Part shown: piece by piece, positions 51,290-60,063 of the stretch
How positions within the stretch are numbered: position 1 is the first letter of the stretch
Layout of the letters: each line of letters begins with the position of its first letter
Assembly (NCBI RefSeq): GCF_001469875.2
Contig: NZ_LOPW02000016.1
Location: 40,249-104,248 of the forward strand
Length of the DNA stretch: 64,000 nucleotides
Direction of reading: 5' to 3'
DNA from: Haloferax marisrubri
GTDB taxonomy: Archaea; Halobacteriota; Halobacteria; Halobacteriales; Haloferacaceae
Position numbers and translations under genes: made by a program
The notes under the pieces: generated by a model
Told to the model about the DNA's origin: nothing
The model's input: only the letters and a program-made list of their open reading frames with translations
Databases searched by the model: none

Positions 51290-53188
51290 ATGATATCTAC
51301 CCAGACGACGGACGTCACCTCCGAGTTAGAACTCGTCATTACAGCAAGCCAGATGGAAGCGCTTCGAGAATGGACACTCCAAGAAGATGGTATCGAACGG
51401 TTCGCGTACCTCTTCTGTGAAGAGAACAACGGTCGACTACTCACGAGAGAAGTCGACCCAGTCCCTGCTGACGAGTGCGCAGTCCAGGAGGCACACGCTG
51501 TCCGGCCGTCTCTCGACGTCGAACGCGAGCGGCTCGGATCGGCGATGGAAGAGGGGCTAGTTCCCGTGATGGTTCATAGCCACCCATTCAGTGACCACCC
51601 CGGATTCAGTAGTCTTGACGACAACATCATGGAGTCGTATCGAAACTGGATTGGCCAACTGTATCCCGAGACTCCGTTAGGGTTCGCCGTCGTTGGTCAC
51701 CGGGGACTCGAGACTGCGGTCTACGTCGATCCAGCGGACGAGACGCGAACGCGACTCGGAATCGATATCGTTGGCGAATGGATGCTTGATACCCATCTGC
51801 GAATCCCTGATCGAGAATCGAAAGCGGTGATCGACACCGACCGATACGACCGCGCGATTCGTGCTCTCACGGAAGACGGCCAACGGGCGATAACCGAGAC
51901 AACTGTAGCCGTAGTCGGTCTCGGTGGCCTCGGTTCGATGACGGCCGTGCAGCTTGCACGCTTCGGCGTCGAGGATTTCCTCTTCGTCGACCCGGACGTC
52001 GTCGAACGGTCGAATCTTCCGAGGATCTACGGCGCAACAGACGCCGACATCGGGAGGCACAAAGTCGATGTCGTCGGCGAACACGTCGTCCAGGCAAACC
52101 CGAATTCAAAGGTGCAGGCGTACCGAGGCCGCGTTCAGGAGGTCCCAGAAGATGCGTTAGTAGCCTGTGACGTCATTATCGGAACGGTCGACCGACTGAC
52201 TGCGCGACTATACTGCAACGAGTTCGCTGTCCGTCATCTTCGGTATTACATCGATGGTGGCGTCGCCATCGAGACTGACGACGATGGCCACGTCACTGAC
52301 GAACGTGGACTCGTCCAGCTCGTCGTTCCTGGAGTCAATGCCTGTATGGACTGTCTCGGACGTAACGACGCTGAACATCTCCACGTCGAACAGCTCAGCG
52401 ACGATGAACTCGAAGCCGATATCGAACGCGGTTATATCGACGAAGAGGTTCGCTCGCCCGAACCGGCGATTACACCGCTCAATGGGATGGCAGCCTCGAG
52501 TATAACGCGGCTGTTCACCAAACTCGTGACTGGCTACACGGCCCCCGCTGACTACCTTCGAATCGACGGTCTGAATGACGAACTCCTTGGGATAGGAACC
52601 CATCCGACCGAACAGTGTGTCACCTGCGGTGATGGTGGGATGTTGGGGATGGGGACGCCGAGTTTCGACGAAAGTGAACTCGTCGCCCCTCCAACCGACG
52701 AGTTCGACATCGATGGACTGCGCGACCATCTTCGAGCGAACGATGAGCTCACCTCGCGGCTCATCACCAGTGACCGACTCGCGCAACAGCCCGACGGTGA
52801 CCTCTCATCGTTACCTGAGAACCTCACTCCGATGACCTGGGCTGAGGGAGAGTCAGCACACGTTGATGTCCCTTCACGCGCAGAAGACGCCGAAACGAAC
52901 GCTGACAGCGACAGGTCGCAAGATATCGACCCAGAAGAACACCCAGCGAAGGGAGACCCTGAGCAAGAACTGGTATCAGATACTGGAAGTTCCCCGACAG
53001 ACGATGCAGGAGGGGCAGTATTCTCACGAGACGAGTCCACAGAGACGGTCGGTGGACTGCCTGAGGCATCTCAGGAAGGTGAGACAGGTCCCGAAAAGAC
53101 GCATCGTCTCCTTGCCAACAAGAAGGCTGTAGGTGCGGTGGCCTTCGTGGCACTGCTCGGCTGGTGGCTGTTTGGCAGAAACCGGTGA
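51290..53188 (+). CDS. JAB protease - E1 (ThiF-type) fusion with C-terminal membrane anchor
   Basis: This is a 632-aa fusion. Residues 10-170 are a JAB/JAMM metalloprotease: an early Glu, then MVHSHPFSDHPGFSSLDD (H96, H98, S107, D110), one residue longer than the usual H-x7-S spacing. Residues 185-450 are an E1/ThiF adenylation domain: VVGLGGLGSM (210-217), DPDVVERSNLPR (234-245) and a zinc site from CMDC (352-355) and CVTC (443-446). No cysteine lies between the two zinc pairs. Residues 455-605 are acidic and disordered. AVGAVAFVALLGWWLFG near the end is a tail anchor. A strong AGGAGG site precedes the ATG by about ten bases. It would trim, adenylate and hand over the Ubls at the membrane. 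Confidence 0.9.
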   Translation: MISTQTTDVTSELELVITASQMEALREWTLQEDGIERFAYLFCEENNGRLLTREVDPVPADECAVQEAHAVRPSLDVERERLGSAMEEGLVPVMVHSHPFSDHPGFSSLDDNIMESYRNWIGQLYPETPLGFAVVGHRGLETAVYVDPADETRTRLGIDIVGEWMLDTHLRIPDRESKAVIDTDRYDRAIRALTEDGQRAITETTVAVVGLGGLGSMTAVQLARFGVEDFLFVDPDVVERSNLPRIYGATDADIGRHKVDVVGEHVVQANPNSKVQAYRGRVQEVPEDALVACDVIIGTVDRLTARLYCNEFAVRHLRYYIDGGVAIETDDDGHVTDERGLVQLVVPGVNACMDCLGRNDAEHLHVEQLSDDELEADIERGYIDEEVRSPEPAITPLNGMAASSITRLFTKLVTGYTAPADYLRIDGLNDELLGIGTHPTEQCVTCGDGGMLGMGTPSFDESELVAPPTDEFDIDGLRDHLRANDELTSRLITSDRLAQQPDGDLSSLPENLTPMTWAEGESAHVDVPSRAEDAETNADSDRSQDIDPEEHPAKGDPEQELVSDTGSSPTDDAGGAVFSRDESTETVGGLPEASQEGETGPEKTHRLLANKKAVGAVAFVALLGWWLFGRNR

Positions 53189-53595
53189 CCGTCACCATCT
53201 GTGGCTTACCGTCTCGACGACTTTCCTTTTCGAGGTTGCCGCGGCGTGCTAGTGATGGTGCTTTCGCTGTCGGCTATTTTTCTAGGGAACCCGCACGGGA
53301 CAAACTGAAAGTCTTCGGTAGACGGACCACGGGAGTTCGCGGCAGCGTAGGTTCCAGACTAGTATAAAATGCGCCAAATATGGATTTTAAATTTGTGAAT
53401 TTCGTATGCGATTACAGCACTACCCCCGTAATTTGCGTGTCACTATCACTCGTAATCAAGATCCCACACTTTCGGATGGTTTGCTATGAAGACACCGGCC
53501 GTCGACGAAGCGCGTCACTGGAGTCTGTATCGTTCCTGCCCTCAGAAAAACCTGAAACGCCTGATCGATCAGTCCCTGAAGATACAAATGGACAC
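53189..53595. other. Convergent intergenic region, AT-rich core
   Basis: About 400 bases between the convergent JAB-E1 and phosphoesterase genes. A strongly AT-rich stretch lies at roughly 53360-53410. No credible gene; transcription stops for both genes are expected here. Confidence 0.4.
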
Positions 53596-54519
53596 TCAGA
53601 ACAAATCGAACGCAAAAGACCGTTTCTCGGTGTCGATGTCAATTCGGGCTATCCCCCGAAATCCAGGGTTGTAGACGTGCGTTCCCCCAACTTCTCCCTC
53701 TACGTAGTGGTATCCCTCTTTGTGAGAGTGTCCACAGAGATGAGCGAACGGAGTGTGGTCCTCGATAGCGAGACGGAGAGCGAGCGACCCACACGCAAGT
53801 CCATCCCGGTCCTCCTCGCGCGACCCAATTGAATGGTGGGTATCGACTGCCGTTGCGAATGCAGGAACGTGAGTGAGCAGAATTGTCGGAGCTTCGGAAG
53901 CAGATAGGAGCGTACTAATCTGTTCGTACTCCCCCCTGAGATGTTCGAGTTGAGACTGTGCGGTCCCCCGGTGTTGGCGCTGGATTTCGAGCGTCGAAAG
54001 AACATCCCGGGCGGTACAGTCACCGTGGACGAAGGGGCGAAGCGCACACAGGAGAGTCTCACCGACACGCTCCATCGCACGGTGACGTGGTTCGTCGTGT
54101 CGTCGGGGGTCGGTGGCGGGAAACGTGTCGTACTCGAATTCTGGGCTGAAATCGAACTGTTCGCATCCCCACCCAACGATAGCCGGAGGCCCCCCGTTTT
54201 CGGAATGTCCGTCTCTAGAGTCATCGAACTGGACAACGTTTCGATGCGCTGATTCTACTGGTGGGGGGAGCAATCGGTCGATATGCGGGGCAGGGTCGTG
54301 GTTTCCAGGGACTGTCACGACCGAGATATCGTGAGTTGAGAGGTGAGCGAGGAACTCTCGTCCTGCTTCGAGGCTTGCTTCGTCCGAGCGGTGAGTTAAA
54401 TCACCGTTGACGAGGATGGCGTCGACGTCAGACGGAAAACTGAGTTTCTCGTAATCGACCGACTTTCCGGTGGGCTTGATGTGAATGTCCCCAAAGAGGA
54501 AGTATGTGTGTTCAGACAT
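53596..54519 (-). CDS. Calcineurin-like metallophosphoesterase
   Basis: This 307-aa metallophosphoesterase has FGDIHIKP, VNGDLTHRS, VPGNHDPAP, LLTHVPAFA and LCGHSHKEG, the complete dimetal motif series. ATG of MSEHTY is chosen over one six codons earlier because the conserved strand starts there. It is a paralogue of the phosphoesterase at 44022, so each flank of the tubulin/ubiquitin region ends in such an enzyme. It converges with the JAB-E1 gene. Substrate unknown. Confidence 0.85.
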   Translation of the reverse strand: MSEHTYFLFGDIHIKPTGKSVDYEKLSFPSDVDAILVNGDLTHRSDEASLEAGREFLAHLSTHDISVVTVPGNHDPAPHIDRLLPPPVESAHRNVVQFDDSRDGHSENGGPPAIVGWGCEQFDFSPEFEYDTFPATDPRRHDEPRHRAMERVGETLLCALRPFVHGDCTARDVLSTLEIQRQHRGTAQSQLEHLRGEYEQISTLLSASEAPTILLTHVPAFATAVDTHHSIGSREEDRDGLACGSLALRLAIEDHTPFAHLCGHSHKEGYHYVEGEVGGTHVYNPGFRGIARIDIDTEKRSFAFDLF

Positions 54520-54689
54520 GATCTCGAATGAATACACTGAATATGTCCGCTTTGCGTTTACGGTGAGCCTGCCATGGCGTTGTGTTTAAGTAGGAAAATG
54601 TACCTCCGGTCCACCACACTAAGGGAGGTTTCGACAGCAATCTTCGAGATACGTCGTCGTGAGTAGTCGAGAACTGCCCGCGGGCTCAC

Positions 54690-55115
54690 TCACCTTTTCC
54701 GTTCGCTCCAAGACGACTGTGCCCGTCGTCGAAGGGCGTCGTGTGGATTAGCGACAGCTCTCGAATCAGACACCATCTGGAATGCGCGTTCGATGTCGCA
54801 CTCTTCTACGAGAGCGACCACGACTGCTGTGACCGCCACACTTCGTGAAGCACTGGCCGAACAATGAACGAGCGCTCGATTATTCTCTCGAACGCTCTCG
54901 AACACAGCAGTGACCGCTCGGTCAAATTCGTCAGAGTCGTTGCGGGGGCCATCCATCATCGGTATGCTCCGTAGCTCGGTATTCTGGGGAACAGTACCGT
55001 CCGGGTCTGCATAGGTTAACGAGACGATGGTGTCGATATCGTGGGTCTGCAACAACGATTGATTACCTGCATCTTGGGACGTGCCGACGTAGAGGCCCGA
55101 GAGTATCTCGTCCAT
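54690..55115 (-). CDS. Dual-specificity protein phosphatase
   Basis: This 141-aa protein matches a compact dual-specificity phosphatase: MDEILSGLYVGTSQDA at the start, IPMMDGPRND carrying the general-acid Asp loop, and LVHCSASASRSVAVTA with the C-x5-R P-loop (C85, R91). It would remove phosphate from Tyr or Ser/Thr residues. No kinase gene is present in the window. It lies 25 bases downstream of the FtsZ-like gene on the same strand, so the two are probably co-expressed. Confidence 0.88.
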   Translation of the reverse strand: MDEILSGLYVGTSQDAGNQSLLQTHDIDTIVSLTYADPDGTVPQNTELRSIPMMDGPRNDSDEFDRAVTAVFESVRENNRALVHCSASASRSVAVTAVVVALVEECDIERAFQMVSDSRAVANPHDALRRRAQSSWSERKR

Positions 55116-55140
55116 GGTAGAGACTGTTGAAGGCCCCGGG

Positions 55141-56217
55141 TTAATTCCTTTCTAGGAAGGATACCGAGTCCAGATCGACGCCAGAGAACAACAGTACAAG
55201 CCGGCATTGATCTCCAAACCCTCTATTCAGCATCCCGCCGAGGTGGCACCACGTCTCGGTTGCATTCGGTGGCCGTCGATTCGTACCGAGGTAGTCCTCC
55301 AGTTCTCGGAACTCCTGTAGCTGGAACGGGGCACCGAATCTGACCACACCAAGACCCCCATCGGCTGTGTCTGTCTCACCGTCACACAGTCGGTGAGATG
55401 TCGCGTGTTCCACGAGTGTTTCGGGGACGTCATCACGGACCCCCGCTCCCACGTGGGCGGTGGCAACGCCCCCTGATTCGAGGAGTGACCACACTCTCAG
55501 AAAGTCAACGGGGGCCGCTATCGGAACCTGCAGCAACTCGAAGATGTCTCTCGATAGTTCCATGAGAGCCCTTCCAATCGGCGTCTGTTCGGTCGTTCGT
55601 TCGCCTTCGACGACCTCTTTGTCGGCACCAAATATCTCTTGTACACGCGAACGTTCGAGTGGAATCGTCGTATTTGTGACCGTGACCAATCGGCGGAACG
55701 CTACTGCATCTGTCGTTGTGAGTACGTCGGCGGACACGACGGGGAGACACAGGGTGAGTGTCTCTTCTGCGAGGTGTCGACAGACGTGTTCCATCTGAAC
55801 TGTGGTACTGACCTGTGAGACGCTTCCGAATACAACGGCGACATCGTATTCCTGGAGGATATCAGTGTCACCTTCGAAGGTGTGACTGCTGTCGTTCGGT
55901 TCTGGCGACGACTCACCGTTGCGGTCGATAGACGCGACAGGAAATACTTCGTCGACGTCGTTCGCGCCCGACAGGCTAGATCGAGAACCAACGGCGATCG
56001 TCGTGGTGTCGAAGTCGACTTTCGTGTCGAACAGTCCAGTTCGGGGTCGGAATTTGAATCCATCTGAAAGCCAATCGATTCCGTCTTCACCACATCCAAT
56101 GACTGCAAACTTTAGGTCTCCAAATCCGTCGGTAGAGCGTTCTGCGGATTCGGTCGGCTCAGAGGCAACGTCTTCTCTCTCCCGACTGTTCAACGCTGCC
56201 TCCACGATATCTTTCAT
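55141..56217 (-). CDS. Degenerate FtsZ/tubulin-superfamily protein
   Basis: This 358-aa protein has KFAVIGCGEDGIDWL (residues about 35-50), a Rossmann-type glycine loop like the FtsZ T1 loop. Its C-terminal half resembles the FtsZ C-terminal domain: APVDFLRVWSLLESGGVATAHVGAG, then a GGLGVVRFGAPFQLQEFRELE segment. The T4 loop expected as GGGTGTG is replaced by VVFGSVSQVSTTV, so GTP binding is doubtful. It could modulate the tubulin-like protein at 46721. The assignment is by pattern and moderate. It precedes the phosphatase gene. Confidence 0.55.
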   Translation of the reverse strand: MKDIVEAALNSREREDVASEPTESAERSTDGFGDLKFAVIGCGEDGIDWLSDGFKFRPRTGLFDTKVDFDTTTIAVGSRSSLSGANDVDEVFPVASIDRNGESSPEPNDSSHTFEGDTDILQEYDVAVVFGSVSQVSTTVQMEHVCRHLAEETLTLCLPVVSADVLTTTDAVAFRRLVTVTNTTIPLERSRVQEIFGADKEVVEGERTTEQTPIGRALMELSRDIFELLQVPIAAPVDFLRVWSLLESGGVATAHVGAGVRDDVPETLVEHATSHRLCDGETDTADGGLGVVRFGAPFQLQEFRELEDYLGTNRRPPNATETWCHLGGMLNRGFGDQCRLVLLFSGVDLDSVSFLERN

Positions 56218-56308
56218 TCGAGAGCTCCGGGGTTCGCTGTGGGACTCATTTGACGAGCAGGGTTCATGCGCAGGGATAGCAGTAGAACGGAAGCGACGGA
56301 TACTCTCA

Positions 56309-56956
56309 TCAATTGTCGTGGTCGGTCGCAGTTTGTTCTAATCGATAACACACCACAACTTGAGCATCGACGACGATGTGTCCTGGGTTAAGTTTGATAC
56401 TGGGGTCGAACCCCATCGCCTCGTCGACGATATCTTGCATCCCATCTGCCGTCTCCTCTACGTCTTCGGTCGTCACGGTCGTTACCGGACCGAGTTTGGA
56501 GCCGATCGCGTCAGCGATCGTTTCGGCACGCCGGCGGGTTTTCTCCATCGCATTTTCTAGCGCACTCTCCTTCAGTCGTTCTCGCGTCTCTTCTGGAAAT
56601 CCATATTCGACGTAGTTTATGCTAGCTCCTGCATCGATTGCTGCGACGATTGCATCGCTAGCCATCTCGAGGTCGCATCTGACGACGAACGTCTCTGCTG
56701 CTTCGTATTCGTAATCGAACGACTCGTCGAATATGTCCATATTTTCTTTCACCTGGACGGTCACTTGCTGGATCGACGATTCGTCGATACCACTGGTGAC
56801 GAGCGCGTCGATGACGGCCGCAGACCGGTCCCGAGCAGCGTCCCTCGAACCGGATGCAGTATGTCCTTCGCCACGGATTCGAACGGAGACTTTCGCGAAA
56901 TCTGGTTCTTCACGGACCCGACCGGTTGCACTCGTCGTGATTGTCCCGTCTGTCAT
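56309..56956 (-). CDS. SIMPL-domain (DUF541) protein
   Basis: This 215-aa protein has the SIMPL/DUF541 pattern: ITTSATGRVREEPDFAKVSV at the start (ExxPD), SRDAARDRSAAVIDALVTSGIDESSIQ and later EETRERLKESALENAMEKTRRRAETIADAIG. Members form beta-rich rings and are usually secreted or periplasmic, but no signal peptide is present here, so it should be cytoplasmic. It lies 91 bases upstream of the FtsZ-like gene on the same strand. Role unknown. Confidence 0.85.
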   Translation of the reverse strand: MTDGTITTSATGRVREEPDFAKVSVRIRGEGHTASGSRDAARDRSAAVIDALVTSGIDESSIQQVTVQVKENMDIFDESFDYEYEAAETFVVRCDLEMASDAIVAAIDAGASINYVEYGFPEETRERLKESALENAMEKTRRRAETIADAIGSKLGPVTTVTTEDVEETADGMQDIVDEAMGFDPSIKLNPGHIVVDAQVVVCYRLEQTATDHDN

Positions 56957-57051
56957 GTCCGTCCTTTAATCGAGGTGTCACAAAAATCACCGTCAGACAC
57001 ACGTCCAACCAACGAAGGTTCAAGTGGTCACGCAACCGACAATAAGATCCG

Positions 57052-57717
57052 ATGAAAATCGCGCTTCTATCAGACGTTCACGGCAACTTGCCGGCACTCG
57101 AAGCGGTCTTAGACGACTTACCAGCGGTCGACACAATCGTCTGTGCGGGCGACGTCGTCGGATACAACCCGTGGCCCTCGGAGTGTGTCGAGCGAATCCG
57201 AGACGTTGCCGATATCGTCGTCCAAGGAAATCACGATGCAGCAGTCGAGAACCCTTCGACCTTCGACGCAAATCAGATGGCCAAGGCTGGTATCGAATTT
57301 GCTGCAGAGAGTCTCTCGGAAGAACAACGAAGATGGCTCACCGAGCTACCGGAGTCTGAGACGTTTGCCGACGACACATTTCTTCTCGTTCACAGCCATC
57401 CGACGATTCGCGGGAAGTACGTCTTTCCCTCTGAGTTCCCCAATCTCCGGAGACACCTCGACGACTACCGCGGCGTCGTCATCGGCCACACCCACATCCA
57501 ACACTCTGCACACATAGATGGGAGAGTAATCGTCAACCCAGGGAGCGTCGGACAGCCTCGAGATTCTGATGCACGGGCGGCGTACGCTGTGTTGAATACC
57601 GAGAAGCACGAAGTCGACTGCAGACGAGTCGAGTACGACATCGACCGAGTCGTCGACCGAGTCAAAGAAGTGGGTTTGCCGATAAAGATCGGAACTCGAT
57701 TACTGGACGGGTCGTAA
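57052..57717 (+). CDS. YfcE/MJ0936-type phosphodiesterase
   Basis: This 221-aa compact metallophosphoesterase begins MKIALLSDVHGNLPALEAVL (DxHGN), continues VCAGDVVGYNPWP (GDxxG), VQGNHDAAV (GNHD), LVHSHPTIRG and VIGHTHIQ (GHTH), and has VNPGSVGQPRD, typical of the YfcE/MJ0936 family. Enzymes of this family hydrolyse phosphodiesters; the natural substrate is often unknown. It is the only one of the three phosphoesterases here that looks like a standard chromosomal family member. Confidence 0.9.
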   Translation: MKIALLSDVHGNLPALEAVLDDLPAVDTIVCAGDVVGYNPWPSECVERIRDVADIVVQGNHDAAVENPSTFDANQMAKAGIEFAAESLSEEQRRWLTELPESETFADDTFLLVHSHPTIRGKYVFPSEFPNLRRHLDDYRGVVIGHTHIQHSAHIDGRVIVNPGSVGQPRDSDARAAYAVLNTEKHEVDCRRVEYDIDRVVDRVKEVGLPIKIGTRLLDGS

Positions 57718-58131
57718 TTTGGTGGTTCGACTGACGATTCGAGCGATATCCTCGGGGCGTCACCGATCTATTTCAGGGATCTAAGCCGCACCGAACGACG
57801 AGTCGGGGGTGCTGTCTATCTATGTCCTGTATTCAGCAACGGTAGTTTTCAGAGCGGTGAGAACGTCGTTTGAAGCAGTTACACAGATTGGTGGAGGCTT
57901 TCACTTGGTCGGCCTCCGCTGGCAGTCGTTGTCTTGCTACTCATTCTCAAACAATATTATCCTATTCGGCTATAAATTACAAGAGTACTGCCGTAATTTG
58001 TCTATTTTATTATATTCAAAAATTGAATATTGAAACTAAATACCGATGGTAGATGAATCGGATAACTGTGTTTCCTCGTTGTGACCGAAAAGTGGGATAG
58101 ATTGATATTACTGACATCCACGCATTGTTGT
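57718..58131. other. AT-rich spacer
   Basis: About 410 bases without a credible gene. The part from about 57950 to 58050 is markedly AT-rich with TTTATTATATT-like runs, unlike the surrounding DNA. It probably marks a junction between accessory modules and supplies the promoter for the TIM-barrel genes. Confidence 0.45.
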
Positions 58132-58752
58132 ATGTCTCGACCGATATCTGTCTCAGTTCCACGACGACTCCTTCACAGGGATGACCCGACTAGTCGTGCA
58201 TATCTCAGTGCAATCGCCGAACGTGGCCTCTCTATTGAACTCTTCACACCGCCCCGAGAGCAATTAGATGGTCCACTGAGTGGATTCATGCACGAAGAAC
58301 AGTACAACGAATCGGTTGTCCAGCATGCTAACAAGCTTGGGCTCTCTGTCGAGAGCGTTCACATGACACCACTGGTGAGCGGATGTAGTAGCAACGGCGC
58401 TCGTATTTGTGCCGATAAAGTCAAAGACGCCATGCTGGGCTATTCGGACACGGACTCTTCTGACGAGATTGATAGATACCAATACTGTGAGCCGGATACG
58501 GTGGTCTTTCACCCACCCCGCCTTCCTTCAGACGATACCGCTGAGTTAGATTTTCGACGCCAGCAGCTCATTGCGACACTCGGGAACGCCACGCTCCAAC
58601 TCCAGAAGACGAAGGGAATTGAGGAAGCCCCCACAATCACCATCGAGAACGTGTGTCCGCGTGGTTCTTTCACGTATCTGCTCACAGAATCAACAGATGT
58701 CAATCGTCTCGAATCTGCACATGCCCAGTTACAAGCCAAACAGAAGGCATGA
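58132..58752 (+). CDS. Xylose-isomerase/AP-endonuclease-2-like TIM barrel, N-terminal half
   Basis: This 206-aa protein covers the first strands of a metal-binding TIM barrel: AERGLSIELF, LGLSVESVHM, TVVFHPPRLP (H) and APTITIENVCPRG (metal-ligand Glu). Family members (Nfo, xylose isomerase-like) carry the remaining ligands in the last three strands, which are encoded by the next gene in another frame. ATG at 58132 is chosen over a GTG 17 codons upstream because a TATA-like ATATTAC lies about 27 bases before it. The two halves either assemble into one barrel or reflect a disrupting frameshift. Confidence 0.6.
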   Translation: MSRPISVSVPRRLLHRDDPTSRAYLSAIAERGLSIELFTPPREQLDGPLSGFMHEEQYNESVVQHANKLGLSVESVHMTPLVSGCSSNGARICADKVKDAMLGYSDTDSSDEIDRYQYCEPDTVVFHPPRLPSDDTAELDFRRQQLIATLGNATLQLQKTKGIEEAPTITIENVCPRGSFTYLLTESTDVNRLESAHAQLQAKQKA

Positions 58753-59117
58753 CTGTGCCATCGGTAGCATATACACTCGACGTGGGTCATGCAACAGACC
58801 CGTTCGCGATGCTTGAATCGATGGGTGTTCCTGCGCACGTACATCTACATGGCTCCACGGCGAATACAGATAGCACTCGTCACCAGTTGCGCGACACCTA
58901 CAATCTCGACGCAGACGACACAGTTGGTACTGTGGAACCAGACAATAGCCTCCAACATCTTCCGCCGAAAGCAGGCGATGAGTCGATCCAAAAGGTCGTC
59001 GACAAACTCACAGAAGTTGGATACTCAGGACCAATCGTGTTAGAACTCATCCCCTCTTACTGGACTGCTGAGACGCTTCATAACAGTGTGGATGCGATTC
59101 GTGATGCTGGATGGTAG
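58749..59117 (+). CDS. Xylose-isomerase/AP-endonuclease-2-like TIM barrel, C-terminal half
   Basis: This 122-aa product starts at an ATG that forms an ATGA overlap with the stop of the N-terminal half. It contains AYTLDVGHATD (D, H), PAHVHLHGS (H) and GPIVLELIPSYW (E), the missing metal ligands and last strands of the barrel. Joined end to end, the two products read as one continuous protein. Translational coupling would keep them in equal amounts. Alternatively a -1 frameshift has split an ancestral single gene. Confidence 0.6.
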   Translation: MTVPSVAYTLDVGHATDPFAMLESMGVPAHVHLHGSTANTDSTRHQLRDTYNLDADDTVGTVEPDNSLQHLPPKAGDESIQKVVDKLTEVGYSGPIVLELIPSYWTAETLHNSVDAIRDAGW

Positions 59118-59265
59118 GTCATTGGCGCCGTAGAAATCATGATTTTCTTAAAGCTCCTCGAAACGAAACCTCGAGCGAATCTGGATCTAACGAATTGGCT
59201 TGTGTATCCGGGGTTTAGTTGACCTCCACACTGGCTTTTTCTTATGGGGCACCGAACATAGGTAT

Positions 59266-60063
59266 ATGGCGCAGATCAGCTGGGAATTCTCCGAATCAGA
59301 AATCAATAACGTTCGAAAAATCGTCAACAGGCAGGAACATAATCCGTTCGTGCAAGAGCGACGAGAGCGGAACGTTGTAGCAGCTGAGATCAAGATTACT
59401 GCAGATCAGTTCTGGAACGCGCACCTGGCGGCACTACTAACCTCTCAGCAGCGATCGGGACCAGAAAGCCATGTTTCGCAGTTTCTGAAGGAAGAGATTC
59501 ATTCGGTGAGTCTTGACAAGTGTCGGAATACAGATCGGATCCACGAATACGTCGCCGAGATACTCAAGGAGTACGGTGGAATTCGGTACTACAATAATAT
59601 CGGTGAAGCCTGTGAGAGAAATCTTGAGCGATTGGATGCTGGTGGGTGGGACGAACTATGGGATGAATTTGAAAAGCTAGTGGAAATGCGGAAGCAGGAG
59701 CCAAGAGATAGTGACTACGTGGTGGAACGAGAGGTAGCGACGTATCTGTCTGAAGGATTTGCTGGTGATGGATTCCACAGAGTTGGTTCAAAGCAGGCGC
59801 GGAATATCCTCCAGATTCTCGGGTTGACACGGTTTGAGATACCTCTCGACTCCCGCATCACAAAATGGTTAAACTCCAATCTTGAGCTGCCTTATCGCGT
59901 CTCCGGTTCCGGGCTCAGCAACCGAGAGTACTATCACTTCATTTCGGATATCGTCCAGGATAGCTGTTCAACGGCCGATGTTCTCCCGTGTATTTTTGAT
60001 GCCGCAGTATTCTCAAGCTACGACATGAATCGGACACAAAACAATGCTGACGCGATTTTCTGA
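59266..60063 (+). CDS. HhH-GPD-like DNA glycosylase-related protein
   Basis: This 265-aa helical protein has a central segment GFHRVGSKQARNILQILGLTRFEIPLDSRITKWLN. It matches the helix-hairpin-helix plus glycosylase pattern (G-V-G-x-K-x-A ... P-x-D-x-R/H) of HhH-GPD enzymes. The final Asp is present (PLDSR). There is no Fe-S cysteine cluster. ATG at 59266 is preferred over an upstream GTG/ATG region without features. It lies 150 bases after an AP-endonuclease-family barrel, so a base-excision pairing is possible. Identification is moderate. Confidence 0.5.
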   Translation: MAQISWEFSESEINNVRKIVNRQEHNPFVQERRERNVVAAEIKITADQFWNAHLAALLTSQQRSGPESHVSQFLKEEIHSVSLDKCRNTDRIHEYVAEILKEYGGIRYYNNIGEACERNLERLDAGGWDELWDEFEKLVEMRKQEPRDSDYVVEREVATYLSEGFAGDGFHRVGSKQARNILQILGLTRFEIPLDSRITKWLNSNLELPYRVSGSGLSNREYYHFISDIVQDSCSTADVLPCIFDAAVFSSYDMNRTQNNADAIF

